The notes below the pieces were generated by a model. It was not told where the DNA came from, searched no databases, and saw nothing but the letters and a program-made list of their open reading frames with translations. A program made the position numbers and the translations under genes. A stretch of DNA of 11,052 bases from Bacteroidota bacterium (GTDB taxonomy: Bacteria > Bacteroidota > Bacteroidia > Chitinophagales > Chitinophagaceae). The DNA is taken from the NCBI GenBank assembly GCA_028875955.1, contig JAGWTX010000027.1, positions 1 through 11,052 on the forward strand. The letters run 5' to 3'. Numbering within the stretch: position 1 is the first letter of the stretch; every line of letters starts with the position of its first letter. Shown in pieces: positions 1 to 6,804 of the stretch.

Positions 1-1086
1 TTGCGGGGTGCTTATAACATGATGAGCAGTTTGCCGGAGGAACAGTTGCAGAAAGGCGTGGTTTGTGCCAGTGCCGGAAACCATGCACAGGGTTTTGCCT
101 ATAGCTGTAAAAAACTGGATGTGAAGGGTGTCATCTTTATGCCCATCATCACCCCTAACCAGAAAGTGAACCAGACAAAAATGTTTGGGGAGGGAAATAT
201 TGAAGTGAAGCTGATCGGCGACACATTTGATGACTGTGCCGTTGCCGCCAAACAATATACACTGGAACATGGCATGACTTTCATTCCGCCCTTTGATGAT
301 ATCCGTATCATCGAAGGACAAGCAACCGTGGGCATCGAGATCCTGGAAGACGCTTCGGATATAGATTACCTGTTTGTGCCCGTGGGAGGTGGCGGACTAA
401 GTGCCGGGGTAGGCGCATATTTCAAAACATTCTCACCCAAAACAAAGATCATCGGGATCGAACCCGAAGGCGCCCCTTCCATGTTCGAAGCCATAAAAGC
501 GGGCAAGCCGGTTACATTGGAGAATATTGAAAGGTTTGTGGATGGTGCCGCTGTAAAGCGGGTAGGTGATATCACTTTTCAGATTTGTAAAGACGTACTG
601 GACGACATGCACCTGGTTCCGGAAGGAAGGGTTTGTTCAACCATTCTCCAGCTGTACAATGAAGATGCGATCGTAGTGGAGCCCGCAGGCGCGCTTTCTA
701 TTGCGGCACTCGAAGATTATGCAGATGAAATTAAGGGCAAGAATGTGGTTTGCATTGTAAGCGGCAGTAACAATGATATCGACAGGATGCAGGAGATCAA
801 GGAAAGGTCTTTGCAGTATGAAGGGCTTAAGCATTATTTCCTGATCCGTTTTGCACAACGCCCCGGGGCATTAAAAGAGTTTGTAAACCATGTATTGGGA
901 CCGGGAGATGATATTACCCGGTTTGAATACATGCAGAAACATAACAAGGAAACCGGGCCAGCCCTGGTAGGGATCGAATTAAAATCCCGAAACGATTATG
1001 AGACACTGAAACAAAACATGAACCGTTTTCACATCAATTATACGGAACTGAAACCCAATGATAATTTATTCGGATATCTCGTATAA
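1..1086 (+). CDS. ilvA: Threonine dehydratase (threonine ammonia-lyase), 5'-truncated by window edge
   Basis: PLP enzyme that deaminates threonine to 2-oxobutanoate, the first committed step to isoleucine. The visible 361 residues begin with Leu-Arg-Gly-Ala-Tyr-Asn. In this family that follows the PLP lysine (S-Y/F-K-L-R-G-A), so the first TTG is an internal Leu codon and the catalytic lysine lies just outside the window. Visible motifs are SAGNHAQG (residues 24-31), the glycine-rich phosphate loop GGGGLSAG (129-136) and SGSNND (254-259) near the cofactor ring. Residues about 277-361 form a single C-terminal ACT-like regulatory domain, as in the short Bacillus or Corynebacterium type and unlike the double domain of E. 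coli IlvA. The stop codon is followed directly by the threonine operon leader. It may be the last gene of an ilv/leu operon to the left, but that is inference. The family assignment is very secure. Confidence 0.96.
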   Translation: MRGAYNMMSSLPEEQLQKGVVCASAGNHAQGFAYSCKKLDVKGVIFMPIITPNQKVNQTKMFGEGNIEVKLIGDTFDDCAVAAKQYTLEHGMTFIPPFDDIRIIEGQATVGIEILEDASDIDYLFVPVGGGGLSAGVGAYFKTFSPKTKIIGIEPEGAPSMFEAIKAGKPVTLENIERFVDGAAVKRVGDITFQICKDVLDDMHLVPEGRVCSTILQLYNEDAIVVEPAGALSIAALEDYADEIKGKNVVCIVSGSNNDIDRMQEIKERSLQYEGLKHYFLIRFAQRPGALKEFVNHVLGPGDDITRFEYMQKHNKETGPALVGIELKSRNDYETLKQNMNRFHINYTELKPNDNLFGYLV

Positions 1087-1128
1087 TGAAATCCATTTTA
1101 CTTTACATTGCCAACGTTAAACAATCAT

Positions 1129-1215
1129 ATGCATCATCAGCAGAATCCTTTTCTTACCAACCAGCCGGCACGCATACTGTCTGCTACTGCGATGATCACC
1201 ATTACGACCCTGTAA
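1129..1215 (+). CDS. Threonine operon leader peptide (thrL-like), 28 residues
   Basis: A short reading frame with ATG at 1129-1131 and TAA at 1213-1215, in the gap between ilvA and thrA. It starts Met-His-His-Gln-Gln-Asn-Pro and ends ATAMITITTL. Codons 20-28 contain four Thr, two Ile, one Met and one Leu, with only one other residue. This is the composition expected of an attenuator leader sensing charged tRNA-Thr and tRNA-Ile upstream of a threonine operon, as E. coli thrL does. The start is preceded by an A/T-rich stretch (1117-1128) without a Shine-Dalgarno motif, normal for Bacteroidota. The frame is closed upstream by TGA at 1087-1089; TTG at 1108 is a possible but less likely start. It lies 98 nt before thrA. 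The peptide itself probably has no function beyond being translated. The regulatory role is inferred from composition and position. Confidence 0.8.
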   Translation: MHHQQNPFLTNQPARILSATAMITITTL

Positions 1216-1275
1216 AGGGTTATCAGTTTCCATATCACCAGTGGGCTTTTACAAGCTGTTTTCAAAAAAAATCAG
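1211..1275 (+). promoter_or_regulatory. Putative attenuator: competing hairpins after the thr leader peptide
   Basis: Three pairings can be drawn by eye. TGTAAAGG (1211-1218, overlapping the leader stop codon) pairs with CTTTTACA (1246-1253): eight base pairs including one G-U. GCTT (1245-1248) pairs with AAGC (1253-1256), with a TTAC loop and a following TTTT (1259-1262). CTG-x-TTT (1256-1262) pairs with AAA-x-CAG (1269-1275). The first two share 1246-1248 and 1253 and exclude each other. A ribosome stalled on the Thr/Ile codons would mask 1211-1218 and block the long helix, which fits an attenuation logic. None of these is a strong GC-rich terminator, so the switch could act on transcription or on translation. 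This is hand pairing only; no folding energies were computed. Confidence 0.4.
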
Positions 1276-1287
1276 TAATCAATTCAT

Positions 1288-1304
1288 TTATTCTTCGGTA
1301 ATAA
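1288..1304 (+). promoter_or_regulatory. Small hairpin with a cUUCGg tetraloop just upstream of the thrA start
   Basis: TTATTC (1288-1293) can pair with G and AATAA (1298, 1300-1304), leaving T1299 bulged and a TTCG loop. This makes a C(UUCG)G tetraloop, an unusually stable cap, on an A/T-only stem. It ends 9 nt before the thrA ATG at 1314, where the initiating ribosome binds, so it could modulate thrA translation. A function is inference; the stem is short and weak apart from its cap. Confidence 0.3.
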
Positions 1305-1313
1305 GATAAGTAT

Positions 1314-3755
1314 ATGCAGGTATTAAAATTCGGTGGGAGTTCGGTAGCCAATTCCGCCAATATCAATAAAGTGGTTTCCATTGTTCTGTCAGCCATGCAA
1401 AAGGAACCCGTATTGCTGGTTGTCTCAGCGTTGGGTGGGGTAACCGATCAGCTTTTACAAACAGGGGAGCTGGCATCCCATGCAGATGAATCGTATAAGG
1501 CCCTCCTCAAAACAATGGAGAACAGGCACCTGGATACGGTTCGTGAGCTATTGCCCATACAGCAGCAAAGCAGTACGCTCAGCCTGGTAAAACAACAATT
1601 CAATGAATTGGAAAATATCTGTGACGGCGTATTCCTGCTGGGCGAATTATCCGCCCGTACCCGTGACAGGATCGTGAGTTATGGGGAATTGTTATCCTCC
1701 CAGATCATTTCCGCCCGGTTCCAGTCTTTGCAGACAGATCAGATCTGGACGGATGCCAGAAAGCTGATCCGGACCAATTCGGGTTTTGGGAATGCCACCG
1801 TTGACTTTACGGTTACCGGCAAAAACATCACAGCGTTCTGTCAGCAGGAAGTGCATGGTCTCTATGTTATTCCCGGTTTTATATCAGCAGATGCGGAAGG
1901 CAATACCACTACTTTGGGAAGGGGCGGTTCCGATTATACCGCGGCCATCTTTGCTTCTGTTTTGGAGGTTTCCGTTTTGGAAATATGGACAGATGTGAGT
2001 GGCATGATGACGGCGGATCCCCGGTTGGTGCAGAATGCAAAACCCATTCAGCGCATTTCCTACCAGGAAGCCATGGAGCTTTCTCATTTCGGTGCAAAGA
2101 TCATTTATCCGCCTACCATACAACCGGTCATGCGTAAACATATTCCGGTATGGGTAAAGAATACATTTGAACCTGAAGCATATGGGACCCTGATCGAAAA
2201 CGAATCAGCGGTCACCGATAGTTTTATCCGCGGTATCTCCAGTATCAACAAGATCAGCCTCCTGAGCCTGGAAGGAAGCGGCATGATCGGCATTCCGGGA
2301 TTTTCCAAAAGATTATTTGAAGCGTTGGCAAACGAAAGCGTGAATGTGATACTGATCACACAAAGTTCTTCTGAACATTCCATTTGCGTGGGTATCAATG
2401 AAGCGGATACTGCCAAAGCCAAAGCAGCCATTGATCATGCATTCCATCATGAGATCCAGATCGGCAAAGTGGAGCCCCTGAAAGTGGAAACCGGTTTGTC
2501 CATTGTGGCGCTGGTGGGTGAACAGATGAAAAGTCACCCCGGCATCAGTGGTAAGATGTTTGGCGTGCTGGGTAAGAACGGGATCAATGTCCGTGCAATA
2601 GCACAGGGTTCTTCTGAAAAAAATATCTCTACCGTTTTATCAACCCATGATGTAAAAAAGGCGCTGAATGTTTTACACGAGGAGTTTTTCGAAACTACCT
2701 ATAAGCAGTTGAATGTATTTATCGCCGGTACCGGGAATGTGGGCGGTAAGCTGATCGGGCAGATCCGTAAGCAATTTGCGTACCTGGAGCATCATCTGCG
2801 TTTGCAGATCCAGATCATCGGTCTGGCCAATAGCAAAAAAGTGCTGATCAATGAAAACGGGATCGATCCGGATCACTGGAAAGATTCCCTGCAAACCGCA
2901 CCCGCCGGCAATATTCATGATTTTGTGGAACAGATCATTGGTAAGAACCTGCGGAACAGCGTTTTTGTGGATGTAACGGCCAATGCAACCGTTGCAGGCG
3001 TGTATGGCAGCTTGCTGGAAAAAAGCGTATCGGTTGTTGCCTGTAACAAGATTGCCTGTTCTTCTGCCTATGCCGATTATCGGAAATTAAAATCACTGGC
3101 GCGTGAATTCAATTCTCTTTTTTTATTCGAAACCAATGTAGGCGCCGGTCTGCCCGTCATCGGCACGCTGAACGACCTGCTGCGGAGCGGAGATATCGTG
3201 AACAGGATCCAGGCGGTATTATCCGGCACACTCAATTTTGTTTTTAATAATTATGATGCTACCGTACCCTTTGCAGAAGTGGTTCGCCAGGCGCAGGCTG
3301 AAGGATATACCGAGCCTGATCCAAGGCTTGACCTGGGTGGTACCGATGTGATGCGCAAGATCATGATTCTCGCAAGGGAGGCAGGACAACAATTGGAAAT
3401 GGAGGATATCAGCAATGAATATTTTCTCCCTGCCAAATGTTTTGAAGGTTCTGTGGAGGATTTTTATGCAGAGATGCTAAGACAGGAAGCCCATTTCAAA
3501 GCCATCTATGAAGCGGCAGCTGCCAAACATTGCAAACTGAAATTTGTAGCCAAGTATGAAAACGGAAAAGCAGCCGTTGGCCTGCAGCACATACCTGCGG
3601 ATTCTGATTTCTATCATCTGTATGGAAAGGATAACCTGGTGTTGTTTTACACAGACAGGTATCCTGAACAACCGCTGGTGATCAAAGGAGCCGGTGCCGG
3701 TGCAGATGTAACGGCTTCGGGTGTTTTTGCAGATATCATTCGCGTAGCCCGCTAA
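1314..3755 (+). CDS. thrA: Bifunctional aspartokinase / homoserine dehydrogenase
   Basis: An 813-residue fused enzyme that catalyses phosphorylation of aspartate and NAD(P)H-dependent reduction of aspartate semialdehyde to homoserine. The aspartokinase domain (about 1-290) begins with the canonical LKFGGSSVA (residues 4-12) and carries GRGGSDYTA (202-210) and TDVSGMMTADPR (226-237). Two ACT domains lie at about 313-460 (the first begins around SLEGSGMIGIPG), the usual site of threonine feedback. The homoserine dehydrogenase domain has its dinucleotide-binding loop IAGTGNVGG (470-478), then CNKIAC (577-582), ETNVGAGLPV (606-615), SGTLNFVFN (637-645), GYTEPDPRLDLGGTDVMRK (664-682) and a KGAGAGADVTASGVFAD segment at the end (791-807). 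Length is normal for ThrA/MetL proteins. It is the first structural gene after the leader peptide and is followed by thrB after 34 nt. Its threonine-operon context makes ThrA more likely than MetL. Confidence 0.96.
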   Translation: MQVLKFGGSSVANSANINKVVSIVLSAMQKEPVLLVVSALGGVTDQLLQTGELASHADESYKALLKTMENRHLDTVRELLPIQQQSSTLSLVKQQFNELENICDGVFLLGELSARTRDRIVSYGELLSSQIISARFQSLQTDQIWTDARKLIRTNSGFGNATVDFTVTGKNITAFCQQEVHGLYVIPGFISADAEGNTTTLGRGGSDYTAAIFASVLEVSVLEIWTDVSGMMTADPRLVQNAKPIQRISYQEAMELSHFGAKIIYPPTIQPVMRKHIPVWVKNTFEPEAYGTLIENESAVTDSFIRGISSINKISLLSLEGSGMIGIPGFSKRLFEALANESVNVILITQSSSEHSICVGINEADTAKAKAAIDHAFHHEIQIGKVEPLKVETGLSIVALVGEQMKSHPGISGKMFGVLGKNGINVRAIAQGSSEKNISTVLSTHDVKKALNVLHEEFFETTYKQLNVFIAGTGNVGGKLIGQIRKQFAYLEHHLRLQIQIIGLANSKKVLINENGIDPDHWKDSLQTAPAGNIHDFVEQIIGKNLRNSVFVDVTANATVAGVYGSLLEKSVSVVACNKIACSSAYADYRKLKSLAREFNSLFLFETNVGAGLPVIGTLNDLLRSGDIVNRIQAVLSGTLNFVFNNYDATVPFAEVVRQAQAEGYTEPDPRLDLGGTDVMRKIMILAREAGQQLEMEDISNEYFLPAKCFEGSVEDFYAEMLRQEAHFKAIYEAAAAKHCKLKFVAKYENGKAAVGLQHIPADSDFYHLYGKDNLVLFYTDRYPEQPLVIKGAGAGADVTASGVFADIIRVAR

Positions 3756-3771
3756 CCATTTTTTGAAAGCA

Positions 3772-3784
3772 GGTTGAATCAACC
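3772..3784. repeat. Perfect 6-bp inverted repeat in the thrA-thrB gap
   Basis: GGTTGA-A-TCAACC lies 5 nt before the proposed thrB ATG. As RNA it would be a GGTTG stem with an AAT loop. It overlaps the ribosome-binding zone of thrB and could tune its translation, but it is short enough to arise by chance. Confidence 0.3.
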
Positions 3785-3789
3785 AAAAC

Positions 3790-4764
3790 ATGAGAACACA
3801 ATTTATCCATCAGTTTTCTTATACCCCTTACGCTGAAACAGGCGGAAGGGTGGTTTCGATACAGTCGCCGGCTACCGTGGCGAATATGGTTTGCGGTTTT
3901 GATGTGCTCGGTTTTGCCGTGACTGATCCCTATGATGAAATGCATATCCGTTTTACGGATACACCCGGGGTAACGATTGTGAACCTGGATGCTTATGATT
4001 TACCTACTCAACCTGAGCAGAATGTGGCCGGAGCGGCTTTATTGGCTATGCTGGATGAAGTGGCGGAACCCATCGGATTGGAAGTGAGTATTTTCAAACA
4101 CATCAAACCCGGTAGTGGTGTGGGATCCAGTGCTGCGAGTGCGGCAGGTGCGGTGGTTGCGGCTAACCGGTTATTCAACGACCGTTTCTCAAAATCAGAC
4201 CTGGTCCGCTTTGCCATGAATGGAGAGAAAGTGGCGTCCGGTGTGAAACATGCCGATAATATTGCACCCTGTATCTATGGCGGTGTCACCCTCATCCGTT
4301 CGATATTCCCTTTAGATATTGTGGAATTAAGTGCGCCACCTTTGTATGTTACCCTGGTTCATCCCCAGATAGAAGTCAGGACGGCAGATGCAAGAGGGAT
4401 CCTGAAACAACAGGTGCTCTTAAAGGATGCGATAAGACAATGGGGAAATATCGCAGGACTGGTTGCGGGTTTATTGCAAGGCGATTATGCGTTGATCGGA
4501 AGATCATTGGAAGATGTGCTGATCGAACCCGTACGCAGTATTCTGATTCCTGGTTTTGCGGACATCAAGCAGCAAAGCAGGGAAGCAGGAGCGCTCGGCG
4601 GTGGGATCTCCGGATCCGGTCCTTCCATTTTTATGCTCAGTAAGGATGAAGCCACCGCGAAAGATGTGGAAGCAGCCATGCATGGGATCTATGAAAAACT
4701 GGGGCTGGATCACCATACCTATGTCACCACCATCAATCACCAGGGTGTCAAATTCATCAACTAA
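3790..4764 (+). CDS. thrB: Homoserine kinase (GHMP kinase family)
   Basis: Phosphorylates homoserine to O-phosphohomoserine with ATP, feeding ThrC. This 324-residue protein has the GHMP N-terminal substrate motif SPATVANMVCGFDVLGFAV (residues 26-44), the ATP-binding KPGSGVGSSAAS (106-117), HADNIAPCIYGG (154-165), and the C-terminal GALGGGISGSGPSIFML (267-283). The ATG at 3790, preceded by ACCAAAAC, gives about 20 residues before the conserved beta strand, more than usual for the family. An in-frame GTG at 3850 would give a conventional N-terminus starting at RVVSIQSPA. I kept the ATG because the reading frame and A-rich upstream context support it, but the start is not certain. It sits 34 nt after thrA and 21 nt before thrC in one operon. 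Confidence 0.95.
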   Translation: MRTQFIHQFSYTPYAETGGRVVSIQSPATVANMVCGFDVLGFAVTDPYDEMHIRFTDTPGVTIVNLDAYDLPTQPEQNVAGAALLAMLDEVAEPIGLEVSIFKHIKPGSGVGSSAASAAGAVVAANRLFNDRFSKSDLVRFAMNGEKVASGVKHADNIAPCIYGGVTLIRSIFPLDIVELSAPPLYVTLVHPQIEVRTADARGILKQQVLLKDAIRQWGNIAGLVAGLLQGDYALIGRSLEDVLIEPVRSILIPGFADIKQQSREAGALGGGISGSGPSIFMLSKDEATAKDVEAAMHGIYEKLGLDHHTYVTTINHQGVKFIN

Positions 4765-4785
4765 TCAGTCATATTTTTTTCCTAC

Positions 4786-6084
4786 ATGAAATATTTCAGT
4801 CTCAATAAAACAGCACCTGCGGTAGATTTTCGGGAAGCCACCATCCGCGGACAGGCACCAGATAAGGGTTTGTATTTTCCCGAACGCATTCCCAAACTGG
4901 ATTCATCCCTTGTTGAAAATATGGCAGGTTATGCAAAAGAGGAGCTGGCTTATCTGATCATGCAACCCTATCTGGGGGATACGATAGATAAAAAAAGCCT
5001 CTATCAGATTGTATCAGAGACCATCCATTTCCCGTTTCCGGTTGTACAGGTTTCCCAACAGATCGCTTCCCTGGAATTGTTTCACGGGCCTACCTTGGCA
5101 TTTAAAGATGTAGGTGCACGTTTCATGAGCCGTTGCCTCGGGTATTTCTCCCAACAACAACAAGGAAAGATCACGGTACTGGTAGCCACATCCGGTGATA
5201 CGGGCGGTGCCGTAGCCAATGGGTTTTTAGGTGTAGCGGGCGTGGAAGTGGTGATCCTGTATCCGTCCGGCAAAGTGAGCCCTGTACAGGAATTGCAACT
5301 GACCACCTGCGGACAAAATATCAAAGCCCTCGAAGTCAGTGGCAGTTTTGATGATTGTCAGGCGATGGTGAAAGATGCTTTTATGGATGCAGACCTCGCG
5401 CGAAAACTAACCCTTACTTCTGCCAACTCTATCAATGTGGCCAGATGGCTGCCGCAGCAATTGTATTATTTCTTTGCCTATCAGCAATGGGAGAACAAAC
5501 AGCATCCACCTGTCATTTCTGTGCCCAGCGGAAATTTCGGAAATATCTGTGCGGGTCTCCTGGCACAGGTAAGTGGGTTGCCGGTTCAGCATTTTATTGC
5601 AGCCTGCAATGTAAACGATGCCGTACCTGAATACCTGAGAACCGGACAATACCATACCAAAACTGCAGTGCCTACCCTCTCAAATGCCATGGATGTAGGA
5701 AGCCCGAGTAATTTTGTCAGGGTGCTCGAATTGTTTCATAACGAATATGCCGCAGTAGCAGAAAAAATATCAGGGTATACCGTTTCAGATGATATCACCC
5801 AAAGAACCATTGCAGATGTGTACCATCAGTATGGTTATATCCTCGATCCGCATGGGGCCGTTGCCTGGTATGCACTGGCACAATACCTGTCGCATCATAA
5901 GGAAGAAAAAGGGATTTTTCTCGAAACTGCCCACCCGGTAAAATTTCCCGAAACCGTTGAAGCGATGATCGGTAAAAAAATTCCCATACCGGAATCTGTC
6001 AGGCCCTTGTTTGATCGTAAAAAGGAAAGTATTGTCATGCAGCCCAGCTTCGCTGCCTTGAAAGAGTGGTTACTGAATACCTGA
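4786..6084 (+). CDS. thrC: Threonine synthase
   Basis: PLP-dependent fold-type II lyase converting O-phosphohomoserine to threonine and phosphate, the last step of the operon's pathway. It has 432 residues, close to the length of the E. coli enzyme. The N-terminal GQAPDKGLYFPE (22-33) is typical of this long class. The PLP lysine is Lys107 in FHGPTLAFKDVGARF (99-113). The phosphate-binding region includes ATSGDTGGA (134-142), with further conserved SANSINVAR (212-220), PSGNFGN (247-253), LDPHGAVAW (353-361) and TAHPVKFP (381-388). Its ATG follows a T-rich spacer 21 nt after thrB, so it is almost certainly co-transcribed. It ends 151 nt before the stop of the convergent Fasciclin gene. Confidence 0.96.
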   Translation: MKYFSLNKTAPAVDFREATIRGQAPDKGLYFPERIPKLDSSLVENMAGYAKEELAYLIMQPYLGDTIDKKSLYQIVSETIHFPFPVVQVSQQIASLELFHGPTLAFKDVGARFMSRCLGYFSQQQQGKITVLVATSGDTGGAVANGFLGVAGVEVVILYPSGKVSPVQELQLTTCGQNIKALEVSGSFDDCQAMVKDAFMDADLARKLTLTSANSINVARWLPQQLYYFFAYQQWENKQHPPVISVPSGNFGNICAGLLAQVSGLPVQHFIAACNVNDAVPEYLRTGQYHTKTAVPTLSNAMDVGSPSNFVRVLELFHNEYAAVAEKISGYTVSDDITQRTIADVYHQYGYILDPHGAVAWYALAQYLSHHKEEKGIFLETAHPVKFPETVEAMIGKKIPIPESVRPLFDRKKESIVMQPSFAALKEWLLNT

Positions 6085-6104
6085 TGAATACACCTTACAG
6101 CTAA

Positions 6105-6163
6105 ACTCGATTGCAAGGTTTTCTATACGGTAACCTATGATGTAACACATGCAGCAATCGGGT
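6105..6163 (+). other. Possible three-way-junction RNA fold in the thrC 3' untranslated region
   Basis: ACTCGATTGC (6105-6114) can pair with GCAATCGGGT (6154-6163): ten base pairs, one of them G-U. Two inner hairpins fit within the closed region: AGGTT (6116-6120) with AACCT (6132-6136), and ATGT (6140-6143) with ACAT (6147-6150). The element lies between the thrC stop and the terminator at 6181. It may be a 3'-UTR stability element, a 3'-UTR-derived small RNA, or coincidence. It is too short, and lacks the arms, to be a tRNA. Confidence 0.35.
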
Positions 6164-6180
6164 CCTGTTAAAAGGAAAAC

Positions 6181-6229
6181 ATAAACGGCAAAACCTGTTC
6201 CGGATGATTCAACAGGTTTTGCCGTTTGT
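6181..6229. terminator. Bidirectional intrinsic terminator between thrC and the Fasciclin gene
   Basis: A 17-bp perfect stem, AAACGGCAAAACCTGTT (6183-6199) with its complement (6211-6227) and an 11-nt loop, is extended to 19 pairs by one G-U and one A-U pair. It lies between two convergent genes, 97 nt after the thrC stop and 9 nt after the Fasciclin stop. On the minus strand the stem is followed by a T-rich run (GTTTATGTTTTCCTTTT). On the plus strand there is only the TTT at the stem end, so it should work best for the Fasciclin transcript and probably also ends the thr transcript. Confidence 0.85.
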
Positions 6230-6235
6230 CATAAA

Positions 6236-6739
6236 TTAATTGGGCATGACTACCGAATCAATCACATGTATCACACCATTGCCGGCTTTCAGGTCAGTTA
6301 CCGTAACGGTGGCTGTTCCCCCTTTTTCGTCTGTCAGTATTACTTTTCCTGCTTTGAGGGAGGCAGTTAATTTTCCTCCGCTTACGGTGGTTAAAACAAC
6401 TTTGCCTTTGCCTGCTTTGATCGCTTGTAAAACGGCTGCAGCATCCAGGTTGCCGGCTACCACATGATACGTGAGGATTTTGGTAAGCGTTGCTTTGTTC
6501 TCAGGTTTTAATAAAGAGGCAACGGTTCCTTCAGGTAATTTTGCAAAAGCCTCATTGGTGGGAGCGAATACGGTGAAAGGACCTGCACCCTGCAGCGTGG
6601 ACACCAATCCTGCTGCTTTTACTGCAGCAACCAATGTGGTGTGGTCTTTTGAACCGGCTGCTACATCCACTACTGTTGTTTGTGCGGAAGCTGTCAGTAA
6701 GCCACCCATGAGCATCACGAGTAAAAATTTCATTTTCAT
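6236..6739 (-). CDS. Secreted Fasciclin (FAS1) domain protein
   Basis: A 167-residue protein with a signal peptide and one FAS1 domain. The N-terminus is MKMKFLLVMLMGGLLTASAQ followed by TTVVDVA, with a charged start, a hydrophobic core and likely cleavage after Ala-Gln or just before it. FAS1 features are visible: GPFTVFAPTNEAFAKLP, the central ILTYHVVAG and the C-terminal NGVIHVIDSVVMPN. Such single-domain proteins are common in Bacteroidota and are linked to cell-surface adhesion, but no partner is shown here. The reading frame extends 14 codons further (ATG at 6781), but that extension would place a polar, Cys-containing segment before an obvious signal peptide, so I chose 6739. ATG at 6733 is an equal alternative. 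It is followed after 9 nt by a strong terminator and is probably transcribed alone. Confidence 0.93.
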   Translation of the reverse strand: MKMKFLLVMLMGGLLTASAQTTVVDVAAGSKDHTTLVAAVKAAGLVSTLQGAGPFTVFAPTNEAFAKLPEGTVASLLKPENKATLTKILTYHVVAGNLDAAAVLQAIKAGKGKVVLTTVSGGKLTASLKAGKVILTDEKGGTATVTVTDLKAGNGVIHVIDSVVMPN

Positions 6740-6804
6740 TTTGTAAAGTTTTAGGCCATTGTTACAGATGGTGCAGCCCAAAAGTTTACAGAAAAAATAA
6801 TTTA

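Noticed and set aside
1..3. TTG as a start codon for threonine dehydratase
   Set aside because: It encodes the Leu of the conserved K-L-R-G-A segment directly after the PLP lysine, so the gene continues to the left of the window.
1087..1128. Promoter for the thr leader between the ilvA stop and the leader start
   Set aside because: TTG and TA-rich pieces exist, but no pair has acceptable sequence and spacing. The transcript may start inside ilvA or further upstream.
1086..1301. 71-codon open frame whose ATG overlaps the ilvA stop (TAATG)
   Set aside because: Its product resembles no family I know and has irregular composition. The same stretch holds the much better motivated Thr/Ile leader peptide in another frame plus hairpin structures. 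The overlap with the ilvA stop looks coincidental.
3800..4780. Additional open frames on both strands inside the thr genes and the cytochrome gene
   Set aside because: They overlap strongly conserved coding sequence in other frames, have low-complexity or irregular products and no recognisable domains. They are shadows of the real genes.
6105..6163. tRNA gene, suggested by the cloverleaf-like pairing
   Set aside because: At 59 nt it lacks an anticodon arm, a T-loop sequence and a normal acceptor stem.
6740..6781. 14-residue N-terminal extension of the Fasciclin protein
   Set aside because: It would precede a textbook signal peptide starting at 6739 and contains polar and Cys residues that do not fit an exported protein's N-terminus.
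6779..6790. TAAACTTTTTG on the minus strand as a Bacteroidota -7 box for the Fasciclin gene
   Set aside because: The spacing inside the motif does not match TAnnTTTG and no TTG -33 element lies at a suitable distance.
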